Source of the DNA: JBOFEH01 sp051650265
GTDB taxonomy: Bacteria; Bacillota; Clostridia; Lachnospirales; Cellulosilyticaceae
Direction of reading: 5' to 3'
Assembly (NCBI GenBank): GCA_051650265.1
Contig: JBOFIR010000082.1
Coordinates: 1 to 64,000 of the forward strand
Length of the DNA: 64,000 bases
The position numbers and the translations under genes are program-made. Positions 43,447 through 52,931 of this stretch are shown here, in pieces (position 1 is the stretch's first letter; each line of letters starts with the position of its first letter). Below the pieces are notes generated by a model. That model saw nothing but the letters and a program-made list of their open reading frames with translations, was not told the DNA's origin and ran no database searches.

Positions 43447-44811
43447 TCACCCTTCCAATTCATTGACGATTTGTTTAAATAAATCTCCTCGCTGTTCATA
43501 GCTTTCAAACATATCCCAACTTGCACAGGCTGGCGATAACAGTACACACTCACCTGCCTGTGCCTCATCATAGGTTGCTTTAACACATTCTTCGAAGCTA
43601 TCAAATATTGCAATTGCATCAAACCCTACTTCTTTGCACTCTTCAACAATCTGTTCTTTTGTTTCACCTATCAAATAGAGCTTTACCACACGCCCATCAA
43701 ATAGCTCGATCCAATCTTTAAAGGATGTCTTCTTATCCATCCCTCCTCCGATTAATCTCACAGGCTTATGCATTGCTAACAACCCTGGCACGGCTGCCCC
43801 TGTGTTCGTTGCCTTCGAATCGTTATAGAAGTCTACATTTTTCTTATTGACTACAAATTCAATACGGTGTTCTACCCCTTTAAAATCAAGTAGTACCTCC
43901 CTAATTGTTGCCACAGATATCCCATATGCACGTGTCATCGCAATTGCTGCAAGGGCATTCTCAATATTGTGTCTTCCTAAAATAAAGAGTTCGTTGACAT
44001 CGCATACCCACTCAGCTGTGTCACCGATTTTTACATATAACTTACTTTCTTTTTGATAAGCGCCATGCTCTACTTCTTGATCGACATTAAAAGTGAGAAG
44101 ATGACTTCTTACATAAGCTTTTGCATCATCATAATAGGGATCATTTTCATTGAGTATTGCATATTGCTCCGGTTGCTGATTTGCAAAGATATTATATTTC
44201 GCCTTGCAATAGTTTGCCATCGTCTTGTGCCTATTCAAGTGATCTGGAGTGATATTGAGTAATGCTGCCACTTGAGGTGTAAATGTTTCTGCTGTCTCTA
44301 GTTGGAAACTACTGACCTCTGCTACAACTAACCCATCTTCAGGAATAGATCGTGCATCCTCACTGAATGCTCTTCCAATATTCCCTACAATATAAGTCTG
44401 TGTATTGTGTGCACGTGCAATCTCGCCAATCAATGACGTCGTTGTCGTCTTACCATTTGTTCCTGTTATCGCCAAGATTGGCGCCTTACAAAAACGTGAT
44501 GCAAATTCAAATTCACCCATCACGCATTTACCAGCTTTGGCCATCACTTGAACAACTTCACTTTCAAGTGGTACACCCGGGCTCACGATAATAAGATTAT
44601 AATCTGCTGGCTGTGCTTCCTGCCCTAATATAAACTGAATTCCCAGCTGTTCAAGCCCCTCTATATTTACTTTGAGGCTCTCATTCATTTTTTCTTTTTC
44701 TTTTTGATCGTATACCCAAACGTTTGCACCTTCAGCCTGTGCCAACTTTGCTGCACCTAGACCACTTCTTGCACACCCTATTACTAGAACGTTTTGGTCC
44801 TTAATAACCAT
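43447..44811 (-). CDS. murD: UDP-MurNAc-L-Ala:D-Glu ligase
   Basis: 454 aa. Adds D-glutamate to UDP-MurNAc-L-alanine in the cytosol. N-terminal Rossmann region (VLVIGCARSGLGAAKLAQ), Mur ligase P-loop AITGTNGKTTTTSLIGEI (about 113-130), NITPDHLNRHKTM and the C-terminal domain with YNDSKATNTGAAVPGL and LLSPACASWDMFESYEQRG. Full length. It is 21 bp after mraY and ends at the ftsW start (GTGA overlap region). Confidence 0.97.
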   Translation of the reverse strand: MVIKDQNVLVIGCARSGLGAAKLAQAEGANVWVYDQKEKEKMNESLKVNIEGLEQLGIQFILGQEAQPADYNLIIVSPGVPLESEVVQVMAKAGKCVMGEFEFASRFCKAPILAITGTNGKTTTTSLIGEIARAHNTQTYIVGNIGRAFSEDARSIPEDGLVVAEVSSFQLETAETFTPQVAALLNITPDHLNRHKTMANYCKAKYNIFANQQPEQYAILNENDPYYDDAKAYVRSHLLTFNVDQEVEHGAYQKESKLYVKIGDTAEWVCDVNELFILGRHNIENALAAIAMTRAYGISVATIREVLLDFKGVEHRIEFVVNKKNVDFYNDSKATNTGAAVPGLLAMHKPVRLIGGGMDKKTSFKDWIELFDGRVVKLYLIGETKEQIVEECKEVGFDAIAIFDSFEECVKATYDEAQAGECVLLSPACASWDMFESYEQRGDLFKQIVNELEG

Positions 44812-44832
44812 AGCTCATCCTCCTTCGTTCCC

Positions 44833-45786
44833 CTAAAAAGCTATCAAGCCAATAAGACACATCATAGCTGTAATAATTGAAAATACTGTCACTACTTTTG
44901 TTTCTGGCCACCCACTTAATTCAAAGTGATGGTGGATTGGTGCCATCTTGAAAATACGCTTTTTAGTCTTCTTGTAATACATCACCTGAATAATAACAGA
45001 TAGATTTTCGATAACATAAATCAGCCCTACAATAAGGATGAATAACGGCATCTTAAGTACAAAAGCAATAGAAACAACGAATCCTCCAAGTGCAAGAGAG
45101 CCCGTATCTCCCATAAATACCTTTGCTGGATAACTATTGAACAGTAGGAAACCTAATAAACTTCCTACTGCCGCTGCTGCAATTGGCAAACTACTACTTT
45201 GAACAGCCCATGCGATCGCTGCAAAGTAAGTAGCTACAAGTACTGTTACCCCTGATGCAAGCCCATCCAAACCATCTGTTAGATTAACTGCATTTACTAC
45301 TGCTAATACAACAAATACTAAAAATGGCCAGTAGATGATTCCAAGATCAATCGTTCTTTGCCCTGCAAAAGGTAATACGATACTTGTATCAAGCCCTACA
45401 TAGAACTTTAGCATATATGCAAAAATAAGTGTTACAATGAGTTGACCCATAATTTTTTGCATTGGCTTAAGCCCTAAAGAACGTTTCTTAACAACTTTAA
45501 TGTAGTCATCTAAGAACCCAATGAGTCCAAAGCCTAATGTTACGAACAAAATGGTATGGAGTTCCTTATTACCTGGGGCAAAAAGCAAACTTGTTAGGGT
45601 GATACTGGTTAAGATGATTACCCCTCCCATTGTTGGCGTTCCTGCCTTTTTAAGATGTGAATTAGGTCCATCATCTCTTACATTCTGTCCAAACTTTAAC
45701 CTTTGAAGTAAAGGAATAATGAACGGACTGATCACGATATTTAAAAAGAATGCGATTAAAACTGCATAAAGTGCATCATTATTCAT
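44833..45786 (-). CDS. mraY: Phospho-MurNAc-pentapeptide translocase
   Basis: 317 aa from the ATG at 45786 (GGTG 7 nt upstream); ATG at 45792 sits too close to the site. Ten membrane helices; transfers phospho-MurNAc-pentapeptide to undecaprenyl phosphate to make lipid I. Family motifs: KKAGTPTMGGVI (about 45-56), GFLDDYIKV (catalytic Asp pair DD), VNLTDGLDGLA, FMGDTGSLALGG and the MAPIHHHFELSGW loop. Overlaps the end of murF by 8 bp. Confidence 0.97.
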   Translation of the reverse strand: MNNDALYAVLIAFFLNIVISPFIIPLLQRLKFGQNVRDDGPNSHLKKAGTPTMGGVIILTSITLTSLLFAPGNKELHTILFVTLGFGLIGFLDDYIKVVKKRSLGLKPMQKIMGQLIVTLIFAYMLKFYVGLDTSIVLPFAGQRTIDLGIIYWPFLVFVVLAVVNAVNLTDGLDGLASGVTVLVATYFAAIAWAVQSSSLPIAAAAVGSLLGFLLFNSYPAKVFMGDTGSLALGGFVVSIAFVLKMPLFILIVGLIYVIENLSVIIQVMYYKKTKKRIFKMAPIHHHFELSGWPETKVVTVFSIITAMMCLIGLIAF

Positions 45787-47167
45787 TGTCATTCACCTTT
45801 CTCATTGCATTCACAAGATTTTCAAAGTGCATCCCTCGTGATGCTTTGAAGAGTATCATATTGAGTGGATCTTCAAACTGCTTTGTATCTTTAAGAAAAT
45901 CTTCCTGTGTTTCATAGTAGTATAACTCTAAATCTTTGTTTTGAGCAGCTTGTGCCCCTTCATAAATATTTTTTGCAATGGTACCTACTGCACATAATAC
46001 ATCTATAGCTGTTGATGCAGCATATTCACCCACTTCCCTATGTAATCCAGGGCCATGGTCTCCCATCTCAAACATATCACCTAGTACGGCAACCTTCTTA
46101 CCTTTCACCTCAGAACTTGCAAGTACTTTAAGCGCTGCTTTCATAGAATCTGGGCTTGCGTTATACGTATCATCGATGAGACGCATCCCGTTTGCAGATT
46201 GTATAATTTGCATACGCATTTTTGTTGGCACATAGTCCATAAATCCTTGAATCACTTGCTCCTTTGTCAAATCATATGCTTCAGCAAGAATAAGAGCAGC
46301 TAAAGCATTATATACCATATGCTCTCCTGGTGCTGGAATGACTACATCGTAGCGCTCTGTAGGTGATACTAATGTTGCCTCGACTGTTTCATCACTCAGT
46401 TTGACTGCTGTGGCATAATAGTAGTGGCTCTCATCCATGCCATACGCAACGAAGTTGGGATTTTTTGTCGCAACAGGTCCAAGTAGATCATCCTCACCAT
46501 TCACAATCACCCTACCACCTGGCTGTAATCCATCTATAATCTCGAGCTTAGCTTTCAAAATACCCTCGCGACTTCCAAGGTTTTCGATATGGGACGTCCC
46601 TATATTAGTGATGACAGCATGATTAGGTGCTGCCGTCATACTCAGGCGATGAATCTCATCAAAATGATTCATCCCCATCTCCAGTACCATGAGTTCACAT
46701 GCCTGTGTCGCAGCAAATACTGTAAGTGGCATACCTATTTCATTATTATAATTGCCTTGTGTCTTATGTACCTTAAACTTTGCACCAAGTACACTGGCAA
46801 TCAAGTCCTTTGTAGTTGTCTTCCCTACACTCCCTGTTACCGCAATAACAGGAAGTGCTAAGATTTGACGGTAGTAATGTGCAAGGTCAAGTAGCGCTTT
46901 TCTTGTATCTGCCACATGAATCGTAGTCAGCTGATGATCAGGTAAATCTGCCTGCTCAGTTAATGTGGCTACTGCACCTTGTGCACCTGCTTTGGCAATA
47001 AAATCATGCCCATCAAAGTTATCTCCTTTGATCGGTACAAACAAACTGCCCGCTTCAAGACGTCTTGAGTCAATCACAATAGATGTGACTAAATTATTTC
47101 CCATTGCATCAGGGTTTAAACATTTGCCACCCGTTGCTTTTAGGACCTGCTCTAATGTGAGTTTCAT
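45779..47167 (-). CDS. murF: UDP-MurNAc-tripeptide:D-Ala-D-Ala ligase
   Basis: 462 aa from the ATG at 47167 (GGGGGAAGAGGC), which overlaps the murE stop as ATGA; the ORF to 47188 lies inside murE. Adds D-Ala-D-Ala to the tripeptide. P-loop AVTGSVGKTTTKDLIASVLG, VLEMGMNHFDEIHRL, and IDDTYNASPDSMKAALKVL mark MurF. Overlaps mraY at its 3' end. Full length. Confidence 0.97.
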   Translation of the reverse strand: MKLTLEQVLKATGGKCLNPDAMGNNLVTSIVIDSRRLEAGSLFVPIKGDNFDGHDFIAKAGAQGAVATLTEQADLPDHQLTTIHVADTRKALLDLAHYYRQILALPVIAVTGSVGKTTTKDLIASVLGAKFKVHKTQGNYNNEIGMPLTVFAATQACELMVLEMGMNHFDEIHRLSMTAAPNHAVITNIGTSHIENLGSREGILKAKLEIIDGLQPGGRVIVNGEDDLLGPVATKNPNFVAYGMDESHYYYATAVKLSDETVEATLVSPTERYDVVIPAPGEHMVYNALAALILAEAYDLTKEQVIQGFMDYVPTKMRMQIIQSANGMRLIDDTYNASPDSMKAALKVLASSEVKGKKVAVLGDMFEMGDHGPGLHREVGEYAASTAIDVLCAVGTIAKNIYEGAQAAQNKDLELYYYETQEDFLKDTKQFEDPLNMILFKASRGMHFENLVNAMRKVNDNE

Positions 47168-48618
47168 GCCTCTTCCCCCTGAATCCACTTTGTCACTACT
47201 TCAGAATCATCAAAGTGAATAATACGATCGCCAAGGATTTGATAGTTCTCATGCCCTTTACCGGCTACAAGAACAACATCTCCAGCTTGCGCCACTGATA
47301 ACGCATGTTCAATTGCACTTTTACGATCTACCATTTTCACATATGGTGTATCATGTTGTGCAACACCCACCTCCACCTGATCCAAAATCTTAAGTGGATC
47401 TTCACTACGTGGATTGTCTGATGTAATCACGACTTGATCTGCATAACGTGAAGCGACCTCTCCCATTAGTGGGCGCTTTGTATTATCACGATCTCCTCCA
47501 CAACCAAATACACAAATAATTTCTCGTTGCACAAATTGTTTAATTGCTTGAAGCACATTTTCTAATCCATCTGGGGTATGGGCATAGTCCACAATGACAC
47601 TATAGCCCTTTGGTGATTCAAAAGATTGAATACGTCCTGGCACCCCTTTTACAGTTTTGAGCGTTTCTAGTAAATCTCCCATTGGAATCCCGAGTGTTCG
47701 TGCTGCAATAATCACTGCAAGTGTATTGTATACTGTAAACTTCCCTGGAATCGGAACTTCAACTGTATACGTTCCTTCTGGTGTGCTCAGTGTATAGGTT
47801 ACACCCAGCGCTGTAATGCATATATCTTTTGCCATATAATCTGCAGTCTGATCGATTCCATAAGACTTGACTTGACAAGTTGCATGATCCAATATACTTT
47901 GTGCATAAGGGCTATCTGTATTGATAATACCTACTTCACACATTTGGAAAAGTTTTGCTTTGGCTCTGGCATAGTTCTCCATTGTCTTATGGAAATCCAA
48001 GTGATCTTGTGTCAAGTTTGTAAAAATACCTACTTTAAAGGCTGACCCATCTACACGACTTAATTCAAGTGCATGTGAAGACACTTCCATCAAGGTATGT
48101 GTTACCTCATGATCAACCATTTTCGCAAATAGCTTTTGTAAATCAATTGATTCTGGCGTGGTATGTTCTGACTTTAAAATCATATCACCAATACGATTTT
48201 CAATCGTTCCAATGATACCGATTTTCTTCCCATACGCTTCAAGAATCTGACCAAGTAAGAACGTGATACTTGTTTTTCCATTAGTTCCTGTTACACCCAC
48301 TAAATCAAGTTTTTGAGATGGCGTATCATAAAAATTATTTGCGATCGCTGCCATCACACGTCTTGTATCTGATACTTTTATAACCGTAATCTCTGGATTA
48401 TTTATCTGAACGTCTTTTTGAACGAGTACTACTTTTGCACCATTTGCAATTGCTGCATCTATATACTTGTGTCCATCTACCTTAAACCCTTCAATTGCAA
48501 TGAATATCCCATTTACTAATTTCATCCTTGAGTCATAGAGCATGGCATCTACTTGTTGATTTATGTTTCCCTGGACTAATTCATAATCAATACCAGTTAG
48601 TAGATCTCTTAATATCAT
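47164..48618 (-). CDS. murE: UDP-MurNAc-L-Ala-D-Glu:meso-DAP ligase
   Basis: 484 aa. Adds the third residue of the peptide stem. GTNGKTS P-loop at 111-117, the carbamylated lysine region, and the substrate-specific DNPR motif (401-404 in TSDNPRSEDP), which selects meso-diaminopimelate rather than lysine; so the peptidoglycan is DAP-type. Start has AGGAGGTTTAAC. Upstream 85-bp gap holds its own promoter candidate and a small palindrome. Ends in an ATGA overlap with murF. Confidence 0.97.
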   Translation of the reverse strand: MILRDLLTGIDYELVQGNINQQVDAMLYDSRMKLVNGIFIAIEGFKVDGHKYIDAAIANGAKVVLVQKDVQINNPEITVIKVSDTRRVMAAIANNFYDTPSQKLDLVGVTGTNGKTSITFLLGQILEAYGKKIGIIGTIENRIGDMILKSEHTTPESIDLQKLFAKMVDHEVTHTLMEVSSHALELSRVDGSAFKVGIFTNLTQDHLDFHKTMENYARAKAKLFQMCEVGIINTDSPYAQSILDHATCQVKSYGIDQTADYMAKDICITALGVTYTLSTPEGTYTVEVPIPGKFTVYNTLAVIIAARTLGIPMGDLLETLKTVKGVPGRIQSFESPKGYSVIVDYAHTPDGLENVLQAIKQFVQREIICVFGCGGDRDNTKRPLMGEVASRYADQVVITSDNPRSEDPLKILDQVEVGVAQHDTPYVKMVDRKSAIEHALSVAQAGDVVLVAGKGHENYQILGDRIIHFDDSEVVTKWIQGEEA

Positions 48619-48637
48619 GTTAAACCTCCTACATTAT

Positions 48638-48655
48638 TACTAGTTGTACCTAGTA
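48638..48655 (-). repeat. Palindrome in the murE leader
   Basis: TACTAG - TTGTAC - CTAGTA, a perfect 6-bp inverted repeat (48638-48643 and 48650-48655) between the murE promoter candidate and its ribosome site. Possible operator or leader stem. Confidence 0.35.
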
Positions 48656-48668
48656 GCATCTCCTAGTT

Positions 48669-48677
48669 ATTATAGCA
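48669..48677 (-). promoter_or_regulatory. Extended -10 promoter for murE
   Basis: Minus strand TGCTATAAT: TGn plus perfect TATAAT (48669-48674), 50 bp before murE. -35 is poor (TTTTTA at 48692-48697). Would let the mur genes be transcribed independently of the PBPs. Confidence 0.5.
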
Positions 48678-48703
48678 TGAGTTTGGGATATTAAAAAGAT
48701 ATG

Positions 48704-50653
48704 TTAGTCTGTATAAAGTAAAATTTTGCTAGACAAGTTCATCTGGTCTCCGGGACTTGGAAGTTGTGCAATCACATGTTCCCCTTCCCCAAGAACTTCA
48801 TAGACCATTTTGTTTGCTTTTGCAAGTTCAATCGCCTCTTTTTTAGAGCGTCCAATAAAGTTTGGCACAGTAATTTGTTGGACCTCTTCTAAAGCCATTT
48901 CTTTCTCTGTATAGATTGGTTCAATTCCCAAATATGGAAGTGTATTTGCCATAACTTCTTTCATAACTGGTCCAGCAATGGCTCCACCATAATATGTTCC
49001 TTGTGGCTCATCAATCAAAACAATCCCTATTACTTGCGGATTATCTGCAGGTGCAAAAGCCATAAAGGATGCTATGTACTTACCTGAACGACGTGGGAGT
49101 TTCTCGGATGTCGCCGTTTTACCTCCAATACGATATCCAGGAATATAACTCTTATTACCTGTTCCTTCTGAAACAACTGACTCTAATATCTTTTTGAGCG
49201 TCTCGCTTGTTTGGGTAGAAATAATTTGTTCACCTTTACCATAGTCAAACGTCTTTACCACCTCACCATTTGCATCTATGACTTCTTTTCCAAAGTGTGG
49301 TGTAATGACATACCCCCCATTAACTGCTGCTGAAGCACCTACCAGAAGTTGCATTGGTGTGATTTGGAAGGACTGTCCAAAACTCATTGTTGCGAGCTCT
49401 ACCGGACCAATCTTCTTAGGTGAGTGAATAATCCCCACCGCTTCACCAGGCAAATCTATATTCGTCTTACGCTTAAACCCAAACTTTAACATATAATCAT
49501 AATACGTTTTTGCACCCAAGTCTTCAGCAATATCCATAAACACAGGGTTACAAGAGTTCTGCACCCCTTGTGTAAACGTCTGACTTCCATGTGATCTTGG
49601 ACTCCTCCAACACTTAATCGTTCGCCCTGCAACAACACGTGAGCTGCCACATTCAAACATTGTATCAGGTGTGACTACCCCTTCTTCAAGTCCCATTGCA
49701 GAGGTAAATACTTTAAATGTAGACCCAGGCTCATAGGTATCATTGATAGGAAAATTACGCCACATTTGGTTAAGGTAATTTTGTTTTTCATTAAATGATA
49801 GTGTATGCCAGATTGTTTCTAAGGATGGGTCATTAATCGTGAAAGGTTCATTGAGATTAAAGTTTGGTGCATTTGCCATGGCATAGATCTCACCATTTTG
49901 AGGATTCATTAAAATGATGGTTCCTCTCTTAGCGCTTTTTTCTGCAACGACCTTATCAATTGCCTGTTGCGCATACTGCTGCAATGTAACATCTAGTGTT
50001 GTTACCAGATTATCTCCATTAATAGGATCTATCCTCACCTCAGCTTCATCTTGACGACGCTCACCTTTACCATTGGTTTCCATGAGAATTTTTCCAGCTT
50101 TCCCCCTAAGATAAGAATCATACTGTACTTCGAGCCCAACAATCCCCTGGTTGTCTTTTCCTACAAATCCTATTACATGCGAAGCCAGTTCATCATAAGG
50201 ATAATAGCGTTTAGAATCCTCATCGACCTTAACCCCCTTAAGGTTAAGATTACGAATCTTATCCGCAACCTCCTTATCCACTTTGGTTGCAATCCTCTCA
50301 AAGGCAACACGCTTGGTTACTTTCTTATAAACTGTTTCATAGTCCATTTCCAAATTTTCAGCGAGCACTTTTGCTACATGAGCAGGGTCCTCAACCTGTG
50401 CATGTACCACACCAATGGTGGATACAGACGCACTTTGAGCAATCGCTTTTTGATTACGGTCATAGATTGTCCCCCTCGTTGGCGAGATCAATCTATCCCT
50501 TGTATGTTGCTCATAAGCCTTATCCTGCAGCCCTCCACCTTCAACAATCTGCACATACCCTAATCTGATAATCATCCCAATCACCCCACATACAAAGAGC
50601 GTCATGAGCACTAATAGACGTTTCTTTACTTTTATGGGTACTTTCTCTTCCAT
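48704..50653 (-). CDS. Class B penicillin-binding protein, SpoVD-like, KTA motif
   Basis: 649 aa from the ATG at 50653, with AAAGGAGGCATTTTTT just upstream; the ORF to 50743 is intergenic and part of the upstream PBP. One N-terminal membrane helix (about 13-35), a dimerisation domain, then the transpeptidase: STFK (311-314), SCN (367-369), and KTA in GGKTATSEK (512-514), where the family norm is KTG. One PASTA domain (about 590-649, VPNFIGRSKKEAIELAKANK...). Probably septal or cortex peptidoglycan crosslinking (SpoVD role is position-based inference). Its ribosome site is buried in a hairpin. Confidence 0.9.
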   Translation of the reverse strand: MEEKVPIKVKKRLLVLMTLFVCGVIGMIIRLGYVQIVEGGGLQDKAYEQHTRDRLISPTRGTIYDRNQKAIAQSASVSTIGVVHAQVEDPAHVAKVLAENLEMDYETVYKKVTKRVAFERIATKVDKEVADKIRNLNLKGVKVDEDSKRYYPYDELASHVIGFVGKDNQGIVGLEVQYDSYLRGKAGKILMETNGKGERRQDEAEVRIDPINGDNLVTTLDVTLQQYAQQAIDKVVAEKSAKRGTIILMNPQNGEIYAMANAPNFNLNEPFTINDPSLETIWHTLSFNEKQNYLNQMWRNFPINDTYEPGSTFKVFTSAMGLEEGVVTPDTMFECGSSRVVAGRTIKCWRSPRSHGSQTFTQGVQNSCNPVFMDIAEDLGAKTYYDYMLKFGFKRKTNIDLPGEAVGIIHSPKKIGPVELATMSFGQSFQITPMQLLVGASAAVNGGYVITPHFGKEVIDANGEVVKTFDYGKGEQIISTQTSETLKKILESVVSEGTGNKSYIPGYRIGGKTATSEKLPRRSGKYIASFMAFAPADNPQVIGIVLIDEPQGTYYGGAIAGPVMKEVMANTLPYLGIEPIYTEKEMALEEVQQITVPNFIGRSKKEAIELAKANKMVYEVLGEGEHVIAQLPSPGDQMNLSSKILLYTD

Positions 50654-50657
50654 AAAA

Positions 50658-50716
50658 AATGCCTCCTTTCGAAAAATACATCTTATTAGTAAGTGTATTT
50701 TCCTCTTGGAGGCATT
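50658..50716 (-). promoter_or_regulatory. Hairpin masking the SpoVD-like PBP ribosome site, terminator-like
   Basis: On the minus-strand RNA AATGCCTCC (from 50708-50716) pairs with GGAGGCATT (from 50658-50666), which contains the AGGAGG of the downstream PBP; inside, AAAATACA/TGTATTTT (50673-50680/50694-50701) and CTTA/TAAG form a second stem. A TTTTTT run directly follows the outer stem, so it may terminate transcription, or block translation until opened. Confidence 0.7.
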
Positions 50717-50723
50717 ATGCGGA

Positions 50724-52922
50724 TTATTCCACAGTTTGTACAATTATTTTTTTACCTTTTTCAATTTTAGAACCAGCAACAGGAATTTGTACTTTAATTG
50801 TCCCACCACTATTTCCTTGAACCTCAACCGCGAACTGATCTTGTAATACGGTCTTTGCCTCTGACACAGTCAATCCGGTCACATCCGGCACACTCATTAC
50901 CTGGTCTGGTGCATCAGTTTGTGTATAGATTTTAACTGTTCCACCGTGTGGCAATTTCACACCCGGTGTTGGATATTGGTCTGTAATCTTAGTTCCTACA
51001 CCAATAATCTCATAGCTCAGCTGTTCTGTCTGTAGACGTTCAATAGCACTATACAAATCAACATTCTTCACATCAGGGACCACACCAAGATCTACAGCCG
51101 GTGTTTCATAGGCGGTATCAGAGGTAATCCCCAAATAAGGAATGACGTTTTTCATAATATCTTTAAAAGCTCTCGCCGGCGCTCCTGTACCTTCAGGAAT
51201 TTCATCAAAAAGCACCAAACAAACAACTTCAGGATCTTCTACAGGTGCAAAACCAATAAAGGATAGAATATAATCTCCAGCTTCACGTGGTTGCTTTTCT
51301 GCTGTTCCAGTCTTTCCACCAATACGGTAACCATCTATACTTGCATGAGAACCTGTTCCACTATTGACAGCATATTCAAGATAGCTATTGATTTGCTTCG
51401 ATACACTACTAGAAATCACCTGCCTTTTTACAACAGGTAGTTGTTCTTGAATGACATTTCCTCCCGCATCAATGACTTGAGATACCACGTAAGGTTGCAT
51501 AAGGTAACCCCCATTAATTACAGCTGAAAAACCCGTCAGCAGTTGAAGTGTTGTGGTTGTAAATGTTTGACCCATTGCACTTGTTGCTTTCTGTACTGGA
51601 CCAAGTTTATTAAGCGGATGGATAATCCCTTTTTCCTCTCCTGGGAGATCCACGTGAGTCAATTCACCAATTCCAAAGTCAACCATATAATCATAGAACG
51701 TCTCAGCAGGGATGGACTCACTAATCTCCATAATTGCAGGATTACAAGAGTTTCCTAGTGCTTGTTGCAAAGTTTGTGTACCATGTCCTTCACGCTTCCA
51801 GCATCTAATCTGCCTATCAGCAATCACCTTTGTCCCACTGCAATAATACAGCTTATTGACATCAATCAGATTCTCTTCTAAAGCCATCGAAAGGACTAAC
51901 GGTTTAAATGTCGAACCTGGTTCATATGGATTTTGTGTATTAAAGTTTTTCCATGATGCAAACAATCGCTTGCTCTGCTCTTCTCCACTTAAGCGATCCC
52001 ACACCTCTTTACCAAGTTGCTCTGTGAGATTTGTATAACTATTTGGGTTGAACGTCGGATAACTATACATACCATAAATCTCACCCGTCTTAGGATTCAT
52101 TACAATAGCCGCAGCATTTGGTGTTGCTAGCTCTTTTACATATTGATCCATCACTTGTTCTACGTACTGTTGAATCACTTCATCAATGGTTAGAACCAAT
52201 GTATTCCCATTAACAGGTGCAGAGACTTCAGTTGTTACAATATTACCATCTTGGAGTTTTGGGAAGATTCGTCCTGGTTTTCCCGTCATCGTTTCATTAT
52301 AATACTGTTCAACACCATATTGCCCTGCTGTCTGGTTATAAAACCCTACAAGCTGTGAGGCAAAAGTTTCCTTTGGATATTGTCTAATGAAACTCTCTTG
52401 ATACCATACACCTGTGATTTTCCCCAGTTTTTCCATATCTTCGGCACTGATATCTTTTTTCACTACCTTATACCGACTTGTAGCATTATCTTTTACAAGT
52501 TTTTCAATATCGGCTGGAGATTTTTTCATGTACTCTGCTAAAACCTTATATGTATTTTGTCGCTTTTCTTCCTTTATAGATGGATCTAATAGTCCAACTG
52601 GATCTAATATAATATGATAGGATAGTGTACTTGTAGCAATTGTTTTGTTATTGCGATCCACAATCCCTCCACGGAGCGCCTGAACTTCTCTTTCTGTACT
52701 TGTCATACGCGAAAGCACAGCTTTCTCAAATTCTTCGCCTTTTACAATCTTAAAATAACCTACCCGACATAGCAAAAAGGTAAGAAAGAGGACAAAACCT
52801 GTTCTTACCCATAGCAATCGGCTATTTAATCTTTTTTTTCGCTTTGCAAAACTTTCTTTCACGTCTGCATTTTTTTTCTTTTGTCTCATCTGAGTTTGGC
52901 TCTTCTTCGTTGTTTTCTTCAT
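50724..52922 (-). CDS. Class B penicillin-binding protein with two PASTA domains (FtsI/PBP2-like)
   Basis: 732 aa from the ATG at 52922 (GGTGAGGGGT just before); a GTG at 52931 overlaps ftsL. Basic N-terminus, one membrane helix (about 38-56), dimerisation domain, transpeptidase with STFK (337-340), SCN (392-394) and a normal KTG (537-539), then two PASTA domains (about 615-665 with VPDVKNVDLYSAIERLQ, and about 675-732 with VPDVTGLTVSEAKTVL). The likely division PBP partner of FtsW. Directly after ftsL and before the SpoVD-like PBP. Confidence 0.92.
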   Translation of the reverse strand: MKKTTKKSQTQMRQKKKNADVKESFAKRKKRLNSRLLWVRTGFVLFLTFLLCRVGYFKIVKGEEFEKAVLSRMTSTEREVQALRGGIVDRNNKTIATSTLSYHIILDPVGLLDPSIKEEKRQNTYKVLAEYMKKSPADIEKLVKDNATSRYKVVKKDISAEDMEKLGKITGVWYQESFIRQYPKETFASQLVGFYNQTAGQYGVEQYYNETMTGKPGRIFPKLQDGNIVTTEVSAPVNGNTLVLTIDEVIQQYVEQVMDQYVKELATPNAAAIVMNPKTGEIYGMYSYPTFNPNSYTNLTEQLGKEVWDRLSGEEQSKRLFASWKNFNTQNPYEPGSTFKPLVLSMALEENLIDVNKLYYCSGTKVIADRQIRCWKREGHGTQTLQQALGNSCNPAIMEISESIPAETFYDYMVDFGIGELTHVDLPGEEKGIIHPLNKLGPVQKATSAMGQTFTTTTLQLLTGFSAVINGGYLMQPYVVSQVIDAGGNVIQEQLPVVKRQVISSSVSKQINSYLEYAVNSGTGSHASIDGYRIGGKTGTAEKQPREAGDYILSFIGFAPVEDPEVVCLVLFDEIPEGTGAPARAFKDIMKNVIPYLGITSDTAYETPAVDLGVVPDVKNVDLYSAIERLQTEQLSYEIIGVGTKITDQYPTPGVKLPHGGTVKIYTQTDAPDQVMSVPDVTGLTVSEAKTVLQDQFAVEVQGNSGGTIKVQIPVAGSKIEKGKKIIVQTVE

Positions 52923-52931
52923 ACCCCTCAC

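Noticed and set aside
50654..50743. N-terminal extension of the SpoVD-like PBP
   Set aside because: The segment covers the intergenic hairpin and Shine-Dalgarno; the ATG at 50653 has AGGAGG in place.
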